Assembly: GCF_023278565.1 (NCBI RefSeq)
Contig: NC_064677.1
Location: 1,736,001-1,800,000 of the forward strand
Direction: 5' to 3'
From: Colletotrichum lupini
Lineage: Eukaryota; Ascomycota; Sordariomycetes; Glomerellales; Glomerellaceae
DNA length: 64,000 bases
Positions within the stretch are counted from its first letter, which is position 1; each line of letters opens with the position of its first letter. Below are positions 22,334-34,288 of this stretch, in pieces. A program made the position numbers and the translations under genes. The notes under the pieces are model-generated. The model ran no database searches and was not told the origin of the DNA. It saw nothing but the letters and a program-made list of their open reading frames with translations.

Positions 22334-23079
22334 GTTGCCAACAACATTGTGTATGAACCTTCGGCCTATCACAGACCGAAAGATCATACCCAGAGAACCA
22401 CCGAGAAAGGACACGAGGGAGGTTTACAGCATCGCGACTGCAGATGCTGCTTCGTGTCCGGTGGTGGTGAGTCTTTGGTGACTCTGCGATGACTCTGAAT
22501 GGTGACAGTTAGGTACTCGGAAATCTGGAGGAGATTGGGAGGCAGGTGGCATCAGAATGCGTCGGAACGCGCCAGAAGAAAAAAAGTTTAGCGGGCAGGC
22601 ACTGGATTGGGTGGGCGCTGGGATCCCTGAAGACCCCTGGCTGGAAGCTCGAGCCGAAAATGTGGAGGAGCACAGCTTAAAGCTCTCCCCTGAATTCCCC
22701 AATTCCTAGGTCATTTTAGGAGGTATTAAGGTACTCTACGTACTGAGGTAAAGTCACTTGAGAGGCACCTGAGTGATTGGACGCATCACGTGTTCTGACA
22801 AAGCTCCACCAAAATTTTGGACACATCGACAATTTGGCGTTTTTGAAGCCAGATCGCAGACGACCCTCTTTTTTGGGCTTCCCTCCCGCTCCTCTTGCTC
22901 CCTCTCTCCTTAATAACCTCCTCTCTCCATCTCCCCGTCACCACTCCTCCTCACTCCCCTCGCCACAACCTCTGGAGCCATTGTCGCTCTCCATCTCTCT
23001 CTCTCTCTTCTTTCCCCTTCTTCATCTGGATGAATTAATCCTTTTGTTTATTGATTTCTGCCCAGTGTAACAGCCCATC
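22334..23079. promoter_or_regulatory. Bidirectional MOD5-SEC61 promoter
   Basis: This 746-bp interval drives MOD5 leftward and SEC61 rightward. On the SEC61 side an ATTGG (22776-22780, reverse CCAAT) lies six bases from a CACGTG E-box (22787-22792). A long CT-rich tract (about 22880-23010), typical of highly expressed fungal genes, runs up to the SEC61 leader. Confidence 0.55.
22776..22792. promoter_or_regulatory. Reverse CCAAT plus CACGTG E-box pair
   Basis: ATTGG at 22776-22780 and the palindrome CACGTG at 22787-22792 are separated by six bases, about 290-300 bp upstream of SEC61. CACGTG is the classical bHLH core in fungi (Cbf1/Pho4/SREBP-type). The binding factor here is unknown. Confidence 0.4.
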
Positions 23080-24741
23080 ATGAGTTCCCGTAAGTTCATC
23101 CACCCAACCTCGTCAACCTCCGCGAATCGCGTGCTTTGGGGCGCATAGCTCCAAAAAGGACACGCGCGCGATATTCGTCGCCAAAGATGCCTCCGCAATG
23201 GCCAACGAGCACCCACATCATACTAGGACAACTCAATGGCTAACCAACGCGCTTTCCCATCACAGTACGGTTCCTCGACCTGGTCAAGCCGTTCGTGCCG
23301 TTCCTCCCTGAGGTTCAGCAGCCGGAGACCAAGGTTCCCTTCAACCAGAAGCTGATGTGGACGGCCCTCACCCTCCTCATCTTCTTGGTCATGAGCCAGA
23401 TGCCCCTTTACGGCATTGTCTCTTCCGACAACTCGGATCCCCTATACTGGCTGCGTATGGTTATGGCGAGTAACCGCGGAACCCTGATGGAGCTGGGTAT
23501 CACCCCCATCATCTCCTCCGGCATGGTCTTCCAGCTCCTCGCTGGTACCCACATGATCGACGTCAACCTCGACCTCAAGAGCGACCGCGAGCTGTACCAG
23601 ACTGCCCAGAAGCTCTTTGCCTTCATTCTCTCCGCCGGTACCGCCACTGTCTACGTCTTCACCGGTCTCTACGGCCGACCTTCCGACCTTGGCGCCGGTA
23701 TCGTCTTCCTCCTCGTCCTCCAGCTCTTCGTTGCCGGCATGATCGTCATTCTCCTCGACGAGCTCCTCCAGAAGGGATACGGCCTCGGCTCTGGTATCTC
23801 TCTCTTCATCGCCACCAACATCTGCGAGTCCATCATGTGGAAGGCCTTCTCCCCCACCACCATTAACACTGGTCGTGGCCCCGAGTTCGAGGGTGCCGTC
23901 ATCGCCCTTTTCCACCTTCTCCTCACCTGGCCCAACAAGCAGCGCGCTCTCCAGGAGGCCTTCTACCGCCAGAACCTCCCCAACATCATGAACCTTCTGG
24001 CCACCATCCTCGTCTTCGCCGCTGTCATCTACCTCCAGGGCTTCCGCGTCGAGATCCCCGTCAAGTCCTCCCGCCAGCGTGGTGCCCGCGGTTCTTACCC
24101 CGTCCGCCTCTTCTACACCTCCAACATGCCCATCATGCTGCAGTCCGCTCTGTCCTCCAACATCTTCCTCATCAGCCAGATGCTGTACTCCCGCTTCTCT
24201 GACAACCTCCTCGTCCGTCTTTTCGGTGTCTGGGAGGCCAAGGACGGCTCTGCCCAGCTCTCTGCCATCTCCGGTCTGGCTTACTACATGTCTCCCCCCT
24301 TGAACTTCAAGGACGCCCTCCTCGACCCTATCCACACCGCTGTCTACATCGTCTACATGCTGGGTGCCTGCGCCATCTTCTCCAAGACCTGGATTGAGGT
24401 TTCCGGCTCCAGCCCCCGCGATGTCGCCAAGCAGCTCAAGGACCAGGGTCTCGTCATGGCCGGTCACCGCGACCAGAGCATGTACAAGGAGCTCAAGCGC
24501 ATCATTCCCACTGCCGCTGCCTTTGGCGGTGCTTGCATCGGTGCTCTCTCCGTTGCCAGCGACCTCATGGGCGCCCTCGGCTCCGGCACTGGTACTCTCC
24601 TGGCTGTCACGTAAGTTTCTGTCTCTGTTCAAAGTTTACAAGAACCATTTCTAACGAGCACTTAGCATCATCTACGGCTACTTCGAGATTGCTGCCAAGG
24701 AGGGTGACCTGTCTGGCATGAAGGGCATGATTATGGGATAA
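23080..24741 (+). CDS. SEC61: Sec61 alpha subunit of the ER translocon
   Basis: The pore-forming subunit of the ER protein-translocation channel, with about ten transmembrane helices. Three exons (23080-23089, 23266-24610, 24666-24741) give 476 aa. Exon 1 is only 10 nt (MSS plus one base), followed by a 176-nt intron; the join yields [19 protein letters not shown], the near-invariant Sec61 N-terminus, so the start is secure. Other landmarks include [33 protein letters not shown] and [16 protein letters not shown] in the cytosolic C-terminal half. The C-terminus is GMKGMIMG. Codons are strongly C-ending, indicating high expression; that bias produces a long open frame on the opposite strand, which is not a gene. 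Length and sequence are canonical, with nothing missing. Confidence 0.98.
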
Positions 24742-26779
24742 ATATTGCCAGTCAACGCGACCGACATATCCCCTTTTCATATATATCGAAGCTTCTTCCT
24801 TTGTTTACGCGAGGCTTCCAGCGGCCATTATACGAATGGTGGCTTCCTGTGTAATAACACGGCATACATTATTATAAAAAAGTCATGATGATGTCTTCAA
24901 CTATTGGAGAACAAAAGCAATGGGTTTACACGGTGATGGGTTCAAGGTAGCATGAGGAACCGGGCGTACCGCTCTCGCGGAGCATCTCGATGAAGAACGG
25001 CAGGACGACAAGGTTACCGCAGATTGCGACAGAACATGTCGTGAGTCCAAGTATCCCGTCCGCGCCCGTCTACCGAGACTACGCGCTGTAGAGTATTGTA
25101 TCTAAGACCATGTATGCGAACAAATCCATTCCACGCACCCCTAAATTTACCTCCATGTGTCTGCATCTGGATGCCGTGACCGGTGATGTCCTCTATATCA
25201 TGTGTATCATGTACTTGCACCACAGGGGCCCTATTCAAAAGATATACAGTAAGGCATGGTTTTTGGTCGCGGTGGCCCGATTAGAGACCGACGTTTCCGT
25301 ACTGAAAGGGACGTCAGCTTGACGGACCCTGATCCTCTACTAATGACTAGGCCAAATGCTTCCGTTGATCGTCGTACTTGGTATAAGAGCAGTGTTCCTT
25401 TATTCCAGCTTCAGCGAGTGAGTTCCTATCCAGCATCCTTTTACAGTCGTTATTGAAGAGAATCTGAGATCTCTCAAGAGTGTATAGGCAGAGAGGCAAT
25501 TTTCACCAAAGACATCCAGGATAGCAAAAGCAACGTCTTAAAGTTTCCATATGTGTATCGTCCTCTGCCTTATAGCTGAGTCAAAACATTGTTGTTATTG
25601 CTCGTCTAAATAGAACATGTTAGCTATCTTCCCCGATACTAGCCTCCGTTTGACTCGATAGGATAATTGTGAATGTTTGTAAAGATGAACGAAGTAGTAA
25701 AAGACTTTATATCCTCGTAAAGATCGGTTCAAATAGTTGACTTAACCTTTGAGACAACAGTAGTAACAGTGTTGGACGTAGCTTACCTCAACTTAACATA
25801 GGGCATCAGAACGCATTGAGTAATTAATAACTTACGGTCGTATACTTATAAACTATCTTCCTTTATACTCGTTATCGTCTCATATCTTAGCCATCCTCTT
25901 TCATCAAAGCCATCTTCCTTTATCCCAGCTACCTTGTATCCCTAGCTGTCCTCCTAACACTCGACACGACGAATACGTCCGTGTGCGACGATGAACAATG
26001 TAGTAGATGATGATTACCCAGAGTTTGCCTTTGCTTGATGTAGGACATTGGGACTTACCTCGAATAATTAGAGACCTGCTTCCACCTCACCTTCCCTGCT
26101 CGCGCGGTCCCTGCGGCTGCTTGATCCTCCGTTTGCTGCTGCTCCCGCCTCCCGCATCGCAGTCCTCTCACGCTTTTATAGATTACTAGCTTGCTGCTAC
26201 TGGTTTTCGAACGGCAGCCACAGCCAAAGTACCTCTTCTTGGCGGTCTTCCTAGGTGTTGTGAAACACGTGGTCCTTGAAGAAATAACCCAGCCTTGGTT
26301 AGATACTTGTGCATCGGTCATAGGTGTCTTTCTCATGTAGTGAACTCTGGGGGATCGAAAGAGAAGCTTACTTTTCACGCCGTCACACCCGCGTTCAAAG
26401 GCACAAAGAGGGCAAAGCCAAACTTTTATCTGTGATATCACGGTTCACGAAGCTGTCGAGCGCAGTCTATCGGATCGTGGCATATCTCTGTCCTTTTCTT
26501 GCACCAGCCGAAGTACAGCCTCTCGATTGCTGTTCATCTATCATTGTACATCTCGAGTCTAGGGAAACGGATATCCTAGAGAGATGAAGATGTCACCTGC
26601 CGCAGCTCAAGAGCGTTTGGTCCGGAATATGGCCAAGTGGAAATCGGCTGAACTGAATACTTTGATAGTAGGTATTCAAATGATTGTGAGTGATGGCGAA
26701 TCGCAAAGTTGGTTAAGGTACATGTCTTTCCTTGGCGTAATTTCTTGTTTACTTGGTACAGGCCGGATAGCCATAGAGT

Positions 26780-27195
26780 ATGTACTCGACGTCAAAGACT
26801 CTCGCCTTGAGGTCCAGTCCAGCTTGCTTCTTCGACTTGCCCGCTTTATACGGATCCACTTGCATGAGGAACGCTGCCTCTGCCCTAGCCGTCGGGCTAA
26901 TTTATGGAGGCTGTAGCACTGTTATGCTTATGGATGTGTCCCGCAAGGTCTTACTAATGCTGAAGGGCTGGATATCGTATTTGGTAGTACCTTTGATGGG
27001 TAGAAGGGTTCCGGATCTTCTTCCGGTCTTGCTCTTGGCCGAGGTGGGCTTATGATGATTGTCTATACGCTGAGGTGATACTTGTCTGTCTGCTGTCTGC
27101 TTCTGCTTTCCCATGGAGGCTTTGGTTCGGCCATCGCCACATGTACTGCAACCCGAAGGTACGAAGACATGCCCACTGCGAGATTTCTGGTACAT
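26780..27195 (-). pseudogene. Possible decayed ORF, unrecognised
   Basis: Two adjacent open stretches lie in the same minus-strand frame, about 97 codons then about 50 codons, interrupted by a single TAA around 26902-26904. The encoded segments are lysine-rich and look more protein-like than other frames nearby. There is no clean intron that removes the stop and keeps the frame. Chance cannot be excluded. Confidence 0.15.
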
Positions 27196-28165
27196 TAGCC
27201 CAAGAGTAGAGCTGTTTCAGGAAGCAACCTCTAGAACAGGAGACCCCATCGTTTGCGGATGAATCAAGCGTAGGACGATCTTATATCGAATCTGCAGCTT
27301 GACTCATGCAATCATGCTATGGACATGTCTTCAAGCGGAAACCCACGTTCTACGATTGTGGCGACTAATACGGGCAAATGGGGCGAGGAGAGGTCGGATT
27401 GCCTCTGCTGCGTTTCGAGTGTAGTTACCCGTACGCAACAACGCGGGAGCTTAAGCGTAAGCAAGTCACAACTTGATCTCTGCACGACGAGGGGACCAAC
27501 AAAAGAGGCTCGTACTCTCTAGGGATCTTATCTCCCTCTTTGGCCCCCAAACTCCTCGGGCCCCTCTCCTATCACGACGCGGTGTCACGCTGACTAGCCT
27601 CGCCTCGTCTCGCCTCGCCCCTCGGATTCACGTACAAACGGTCCACACGGGGAAGACAGGGACTCTGCAACAAGAAGGTCGATATCTCCCAAATCCCCCC
27701 TACCCCCGGCGAAACCATTGTTGGATTAGCCAAAATATTTCCCCCCCCTGCAGAGTCCATATCAAAAACTCACGTCAGCATATTAACGAGAGCCGCCATT
27801 CGCCGGGCGTCTCTTCATCGTCCTGCAGGCTCGCCTTGTGGGCTCTCGTTCGTGACCACGACAGCGGGCGGGCAACGGCATGACAAGGGTGAAAGTACAA
27901 CAGTCACAACACTTACGAAAACGAAAGTTCCTCTTGGCCTCCTCGAAAAATGACGGTTTGTGTACACAGAGTCTGGGCCCAGGTTACGTCCCGCCTCGCG
28001 CCTGCATACTGTGATCCTCCGCCTCCCCGACGTTAATCAGCATGGCAAATGTGGCTTAGTCGTGTCGACGATGGCTTCGCTTCTCGGCACGGATGAAGCA
28101 GGAGGCGTTGCCCAATGAATGGTACCAAGTCATGGGTTAGGGGAGTTGTGAGTGTCTCGGCGTTT

Positions 28166-28179
28166 GGGGGGGGGGGGGG
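28166..28179. repeat. 14-base G homopolymer
   Basis: An uninterrupted run of 14 G in intergenic DNA; its length is liable to sequencing error. Confidence 0.9.
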
Positions 28180-29710
28180 AGGCAGGCCAAACTGTTCTTG
28201 GCCAGCCTCGAGTATGGGTAGCGCGTCACCGCGTCTACGCTTGAGATGGGTTCTTGAGGGCGTCGACCGGTAGAATCCTGGGACTCCCTTAGGTTACGCC
28301 TGGTGTTGTGTCTGTTTTGATGACCTCTGCTAGATTCAAAATTTGACGGCTTAGTGGCGGCTGGGTTGAGGTGTGCTTTGAACTTGAAGGCTCTACAGAA
28401 GTTGTGGTGGGTTAGGCGATTTGTATCTAGGAATCACCGAAAGATCTGCTCGGACAAGTAATGTCACCGCTATAGTTGACGCTCTGTCTTCTACCAGATA
28501 TGCATGCGAAGATCGGACACACAGAGGGAATTAGATGGCTGGCGTGTCGACGTTGAGATTTACGTACGTCGCGCCGGAACAAACATCACCAACCACGGCA
28601 AATTACCTAGCGGCAGATGCCGCAAATCAAAATCTTGAGGCATCTAGGTGATGTATCCGTAGCCTACTCTACTCCGAAGAGGAAAACACAAGAAACCGGC
28701 AGCTATGGGATCGCAAGGGGCTTGCCGAGTACCGACGCGCGGTCACCCGTCTTGGGAACCGTTGACTTGCCGGCCAAGGGAATCGTGACCCGCAAGAAAT
28801 GAGATTATGTGTCTCAGATTCCATTGCTCCGCCAGATTTCTTATTTGATACTGCTACAGAGCAGTCTCCTACCCAAGGGATACAGACGTCTCCTGAGATA
28901 CACATGCCTGGCTCCGTTCTGCAGCACACAGTGAATGGCAGGTCTCATTCCTGAACTCAGACGATGATCGAGATTGAAGGCGAGACCCGAGAAAACGGAA
29001 GTGAAGAGCTTGGGATGGAAGGCACACGTGTTGCCTTACACAACGCTTCTTGGCATCAGGAGACGATGGGGACATATATTGGAGGAGCGATCCCCTGACA
29101 GAAAGATTATCTGATTGACAATGTGATCCTGTGGCCAGGATCTGATCGAGTAAGAAGAGGTCGATCGCCCAGGTGGGCACGGACAAAAGCCGCCAAGATG
29201 TGCGATGTACAGATACAAAAATGACTGATTTTCTGTCGGTCAACAAGGAGGCATCACAGTCTTGCAAAGAGAGCGGCTCTTGACCTGTGAAAGTGATAGG
29301 AGGACTACGAGGGCAAGCAATCCGAGTGGATGAAGTCCAGCAATGGGTGTGCCATAGGTAGGTAGACCGGAGCTACCTTAGCTGGTAGTCGATATCCAGG
29401 ATGATATGATGTACTTTAGAGTTCCCCAGACAGTAGTTCGTCTTCCTGACCGCATCTGCGCTGTAACGTCAAAAGAGGAGAGAAGTGACAGGGCTTCGTC
29501 GACGACCCTGCGCTTGAGAGAGGGAACGGTTCCCCGGGCCAGGAGTAGGACAGGTCGGAGTTGAGTAAGTGGGTGCACAGCTCGGAGCCGCCGCAACGCC
29601 GAAGCCATCATTGCAGGCTTGCGTGCTGCAAGCCGTTGAACACGCGAGGCCCGCCTCTTATCGAACAATGGTTGGGCCAATCATAGGCTACCGGGACGGT
29701 AATGGTTAAT

Positions 29711-30593
29711 TTATAGCGCCTTTTAAGTACCTTGTTATTAAAGAAAGTTAATTCTTTCTAAGTTATAAGTATAAGAATATAGTTTTAATAAAATAGTATA
29801 GTACCTACTTAATACTTAAATTAAGATACTTTTTTTAAGCTTATTATAAGAGAAAGATAATTATATTACTAATTATTTATTATTAAGGTTTATAACTAGT
29901 ACTATAGTTTTAATTATAATAGCTTTATTTATAATAAGTAAAAAGTCTAATTATAAATCCTTTAAAAACCTCTCTTTAAAAGCTATAAGAGCCTTTAAGT
30001 TAAGTTAAAATACTTATTAAAATATTAATAACTAAACTAATCCTATAATAATAGCTTTAATAAAAAAACTAAAAAACGAACTAAGAAATAATACTAAAAT
30101 CCTTATTAATATTAAGTACGATTTATAAAAAGTAATAACGTAGCTATAGAGTATTAGTAATATATTTTATATTAAAAAGACTATTATTAATATTAATAAA
30201 ATAAATAGGGCCGTATTAATATAATACTTTAGCTTCTTTTTATAACTTAAGGACTATAGCTTTAAATAGTATTAAAAATTTATTAAAAAAGCTTTTTTAA
30301 ATACTCCGGTATATTTACTATTATTTTTATAATAATAAGACTCTTAGTACTTATATATAAGCGTAAGTTACTTATCTCTAAATAGTAATATTAACTTATT
30401 AATAAGCTATTAAAATTACGATTTTAGCAATCCCTTAACGAGAGAGAGGGTAGAATAAAAGAAAAGATAAGTAATTTATAAAAAAAGTTAAGGTTAAATA
30501 GTACGGAATTCGAGGGCAGGGTAGCGTCTATATATACTGCGGTAATCCTCTAGTAATATAAAACGATAGAGTTAAATAGTGTTATAGCGCCTT
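29711..30593. repeat. RIP-mutated A+T-rich block with 12-bp flanking direct repeats
   Basis: The composition changes abruptly to mostly A and T; in the 60 bases from 29821 only 8 are G or C. Reading from 29735 to 30427 (693 bp) I find no CpA and no TpG, while TpA is everywhere and scattered CpG survive. That pattern is expected of repeat-induced point mutation, which converts CpA to TpA in duplicated DNA. The block is bracketed by identical 12-mers TTATAGCGCCTT at 29711-29722 and 30582-30593, which could be a long target-site duplication or element ends. No open frame or recognisable transposase survives. It is most likely an inactivated transposon fragment, of a class I cannot name. Confidence 0.85.
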
Positions 30594-32479
30594 CAACCCC
30601 CGCAACCATGCCATTGTGTGCTTCAGCCGGCTGCATATATGCACAGGATGAGACTAAGAAACAGTACCCATTGGCGTTCCCCTCCAGAGGGCTGCAGCCA
30701 TCGGGTGGTAGCTTCTTGTCTAAGTTGTAGCCGTGTCGAGTTGGTGGTGGTGGAAGGTGACAGGGTCCAGTTGACAGAATAGTGTTTGTAGTGGGCGGTC
30801 TCGAATGGCGGTGAAGGTGAGTCAGAAGCCGTTGATATGTAATTTCTTTGTGGCGGCCGAGTGCCGTTCGTTTGAGATGGACTATGGGCCTAGGGGGCTA
30901 CGATACAGACGAATTTGGGACGGGGGTTGTAGCAAAGGATCGGGTTCCCTAGCATTATCTTGCCTCAACGGGAAGGTCGAGCATTTGGCAGTGACGGTGC
31001 CCAGAGATGCGGGCTCATGGGGGCTCGATTAGTCGATTCCGATTCTAGAGGGTCGAGTCCAGATATGCTGAGTCCAAGCGATGTTGCGTGATTCGCCTGG
31101 GCTACTTTGGTCCTCAAAGACAAACAATTGAGGGGTTTTGGGGTGCGTTGCAGAGAGCAGCCGCGTGATGAACGGATAAGCAGATCGATTGACGTGATTG
31201 GAGTCTACTGGCAGGTCATGAGGCTTCGGTTTCGCCATGGGGAACGCGCGCCTATCGTTCTTTGGAGTCAATGCAGTTCTTCTCGTGCTATTTGATGCTC
31301 CACCAGCTTGGAAATTTGCGAGGCATGACAGGACGCTTCCAATGCCCTATGCCGTCGCAGCTCGCATCTGGAGGCATTCTTCCAATGCTGTCAGCAGATA
31401 GTATCGGGAGCACTGAGTGTCGGGCAAATAGCTGCACAATGCATTCGTAGTGGTTGCAGGCCCAGTTGGCTTCTGACGTTGGCGGCGGGAGCGGCAGCGG
31501 AGACGGCGCACCGCATGTTCCTGGGCCTGGGCCGGGAGAGGTTGGAAAGTTTGAGCCTCGTGGCGGCTATTCTCAGTCTTTACAGGCTGCCCTTGGCAGA
31601 GCAGCTGGATAGAGGTGGGATGTTCCCGGTCAAAGGCATTGTATATGCCCGTCAACCTGGGTTGCAAGCAGCCTTTTTCTCAAGTTTTGGCGGTAGGACA
31701 TAGACGGACAGACGGTTGAGCATGACATAGTCTCACATAGTACAGATGAGAGGCGTGAGCGCAGATGGCCACGCCAACGCCGGGACTTGATGCTGGCGGA
31801 TACCGAGATGCCAGTGTGGAATTGGCGGTACTTTGTAGGTAGGTCAAGGTGATGTAAGACACTCCATCGGTGCCCACCACTTGGGCCGAAAGTCTGGAGC
31901 TCTGGCTTGGCTTGAGACATGATGCTGATCTCATCGGTGGTTGCAAGCTGGAGCTGTCACAGGCAAGTCGCAAGTCGAATAGCCGCAAATGTGCTTCTTC
32001 GTTTTCTGCTTTGTCTGGCGAGATATGCTGCAGTAATCAGGGAGTTCCGCTGCTGCTGATACGGCGTTGCCTATGCGGCCGTTTCCTGCAACAATAAACA
32101 CGACGTGGTGGAGCAGAGGAGCGTGGAAAGGCTATCAGGCCGACGGTGGGAGGCAAGCATCTGCCTGCGAGGGCGTCGGGCTGCCGGGAGCAACGCCCAT
32201 GGCTCAGGGGTGCATGGCTGGTGATTGCAGTATGGATGTTGGACGAATGGATGAATAGATGAGGATGGAGATAGGGACGCCGTACCTTAACTAGGTGTTA
32301 AAGAGAGAACGATATCGTCATTACATGGAAGGGAAAGAGGACGATGCGAGAGTCACGATGGCTTCCTTCCCTTAGGTCCTTTCCTTGGGCTGTGTCCTCT
32401 GTGCTCTGTTACATGCAACGGTCTTTCCTATTGTTTATTCACCCTTGCCGTTTCTGACAAGCTCTAGAGGCACTAGACA

Positions 32480-32560
32480 GGTACGTACCGGTTGATGGCT
32501 TGCCAATGAAATTTCTTAATCTTCGGGTTGAATTCCAGAGCTCAAGCTCCGGTACGTACC
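32480..32560. other. Pair of GGTACGTACC palindromes
   Basis: The perfect 10-bp palindrome GGTACGTACC occurs at 32480-32489 and again at 32551-32560, a spacing of 71 bp. It could be a paired binding site for a dimeric factor. No gene begins close by. Confidence 0.5.
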
Positions 32561-34144
32561 GAGTCATGGTGGGGCCAGCGCTTTTCCATGTCTCCAACCA
32601 CGCAAACTGGGACCTGGGACCTGGAAGGCACGCTCTGGGCCCGGTGGGAGAATGGGAAGGGGACAACAGGGAAAGAAGTATCCGTAGAAGAAAAGAAAAA
32701 GAAAGAAGGAAGGAGACAGGTTGCCTACCTAATGTACCATAGGTAATGTATTTCGTACTTAGATCACTTACTAAATACATCATCTTCGTGGAATCGAAAA
32801 CAGAGTCAGTGTACCCAGCCTTTCCAGAGACTCATTTCACCCAAATATGAAGTTTGCCGACAAGCGCGCACGTTATCGGCATGGTGGGCTCTTCCCTTTC
32901 TTTTTACGGCGTATCCGTACTGAACAGTAACTGGACACTAACAGTGAACAGATAACATTGACTACGACCCCCGCCCGCCCGGGTCTGACTGCCTGACTAC
33001 ACAGGCGATGGGCGGTGGGCGGTGGGGGGGGAAGAGGGACTCCAGAGTTCAAACAATCGAGCGATGCAAGGCGAGACATGGGACAGCAACCATTCTGGAT
33101 TATGGATATGCATCCCGCACAAAGCAGCAGGGCAGCACATGCTTGCCAGGAATTGGAGCTTCCCACTGGTCGAAGGCTCAATGCTGCTATCGTCGTGCAT
33201 GTGGGCGGGGAGGCATGACCCTGCACACCCTGGTTCGACCTGCACTGCGCTGCACCTCGGGGTACGGAGCGGGAGTACGGAGTGCCATCTGCATGCCTTC
33301 ATTTTGTTGTACGGATACTCTGCATTCATTGCGTCTTGTTGCTTGTCTCGTTGGCTTCATTCCTCCGAACGAGCCATCGGCAGCCTGCGGCGTCATGTTG
33401 AACATATACGCTATTATCCGTGCCTTGCCTAGTACTCTCTGAGTCTCCGATGATGAACAAGGCAAGGCTTACAAGGTGCTCCATACGCAAGAACAGACCA
33501 CCGTGACAACGAGGGACGAGTCACGACAACAAGGCGGGACGACCAAGGGCGAGGGACGAGAGGGACGAGGACAAGCCCTGTACGAAGTATCGTTGAGAAC
33601 CTTCGTCTTCACGTACACACCACAGACTCCCAGTCCCAGGCCCGACAACCACAGTGAACATACAAAGTACACATCATCCAGACTCGACTGTTATTACGCA
33701 GTGCCGAGCAGACAAGCCAGACGCTGACGCTCGCACGCTCGCCCCCTCCACACCTTTTTCTCCCCCTTCAGGGCTTCCCCTTCCCTCGCTTTCTCGGATC
33801 CAGAGCCAAGGTACCTTTGCTTGGTCCCGCTCCAGCTGCTAACCCATTGTTGCTCGCCGCGGACTGTCTCGTTGCTGCTCCGGCCTCGTCTTCCCTGTGC
33901 TGTGCGGATACCTGTACCTACCTTTCTAGCCAAACGGATCCAAACTCGGACCAGTGTGAGTGTCACTGTGGATATCCCAACTTCTACCGGGCAGGAACTC
34001 GACATGCTTCCATGATACAGGACAGGCCTTCCAAAGTTCCATCCATTCATTGTCGCCGTCGTCAGCCATACACTCGTCGTCGTTGCCCTGTGCTAACCAT
34101 TGGAAGTGCCAGACAAACAGACTGACTGGCCTTGAGTGTCTGAC

Positions 34145-34146
<2 letters not shown>

Positions 34147-34178
<32 letters not shown>
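34147..34178. repeat. (AG)16 microsatellite
   Basis: Sixteen uninterrupted AG dinucleotides about 690 bp upstream of the ABC transporter start; polypurine on the plus strand. Confidence 0.95.
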
Positions 34179-34179
<1 letters not shown>

Positions 34180-34252
34180 CACCAAGGAAAAGAACAGCCC
34201 GAGGGATGCAATCCAAGGACTGACGTGACAGACTGAGAGCCCGGGGGCCGAA

Positions 34253-34288
34253 GCCAGAGAAAGAGCCAGAGAAAGAGCCAGAGCCAGA
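34253..34288. repeat. 12-bp tandem repeat
   Basis: Two exact copies of GCCAGAGAAAGA followed by two copies of the half unit GCCAGA, in the polypurine-rich region upstream of the ABC transporter. Confidence 0.8.

Larger units (their letters stand above)
24742..29710. other. Gene-poor region right of SEC61
   Basis: Five kilobases with no confident gene. The first part is the SEC61 3' flank (A+T-rich near 24840-24890). On the minus strand near 26780-27195 two protein-like stretches share a frame and are separated by TAA: one basic and Ser/Thr/Lys-rich, the other including DPYKAGKSKKQAGLDLKAR. They may be the remains of a gene or mobile element, but no family is recognised. A 14-base G run lies at 28166-28179. 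The composition is less G+C-rich than the genic parts. Confidence 0.4.

Noticed and set aside
23442..24632. 396-codon open frame antisense to SEC61
   Set aside because: It lies exactly opposite the SEC61 coding exon and is rich in Glu/Asp/Gly/Val, as expected when C-ending codons are read backwards. It has no domain and no independent start context.
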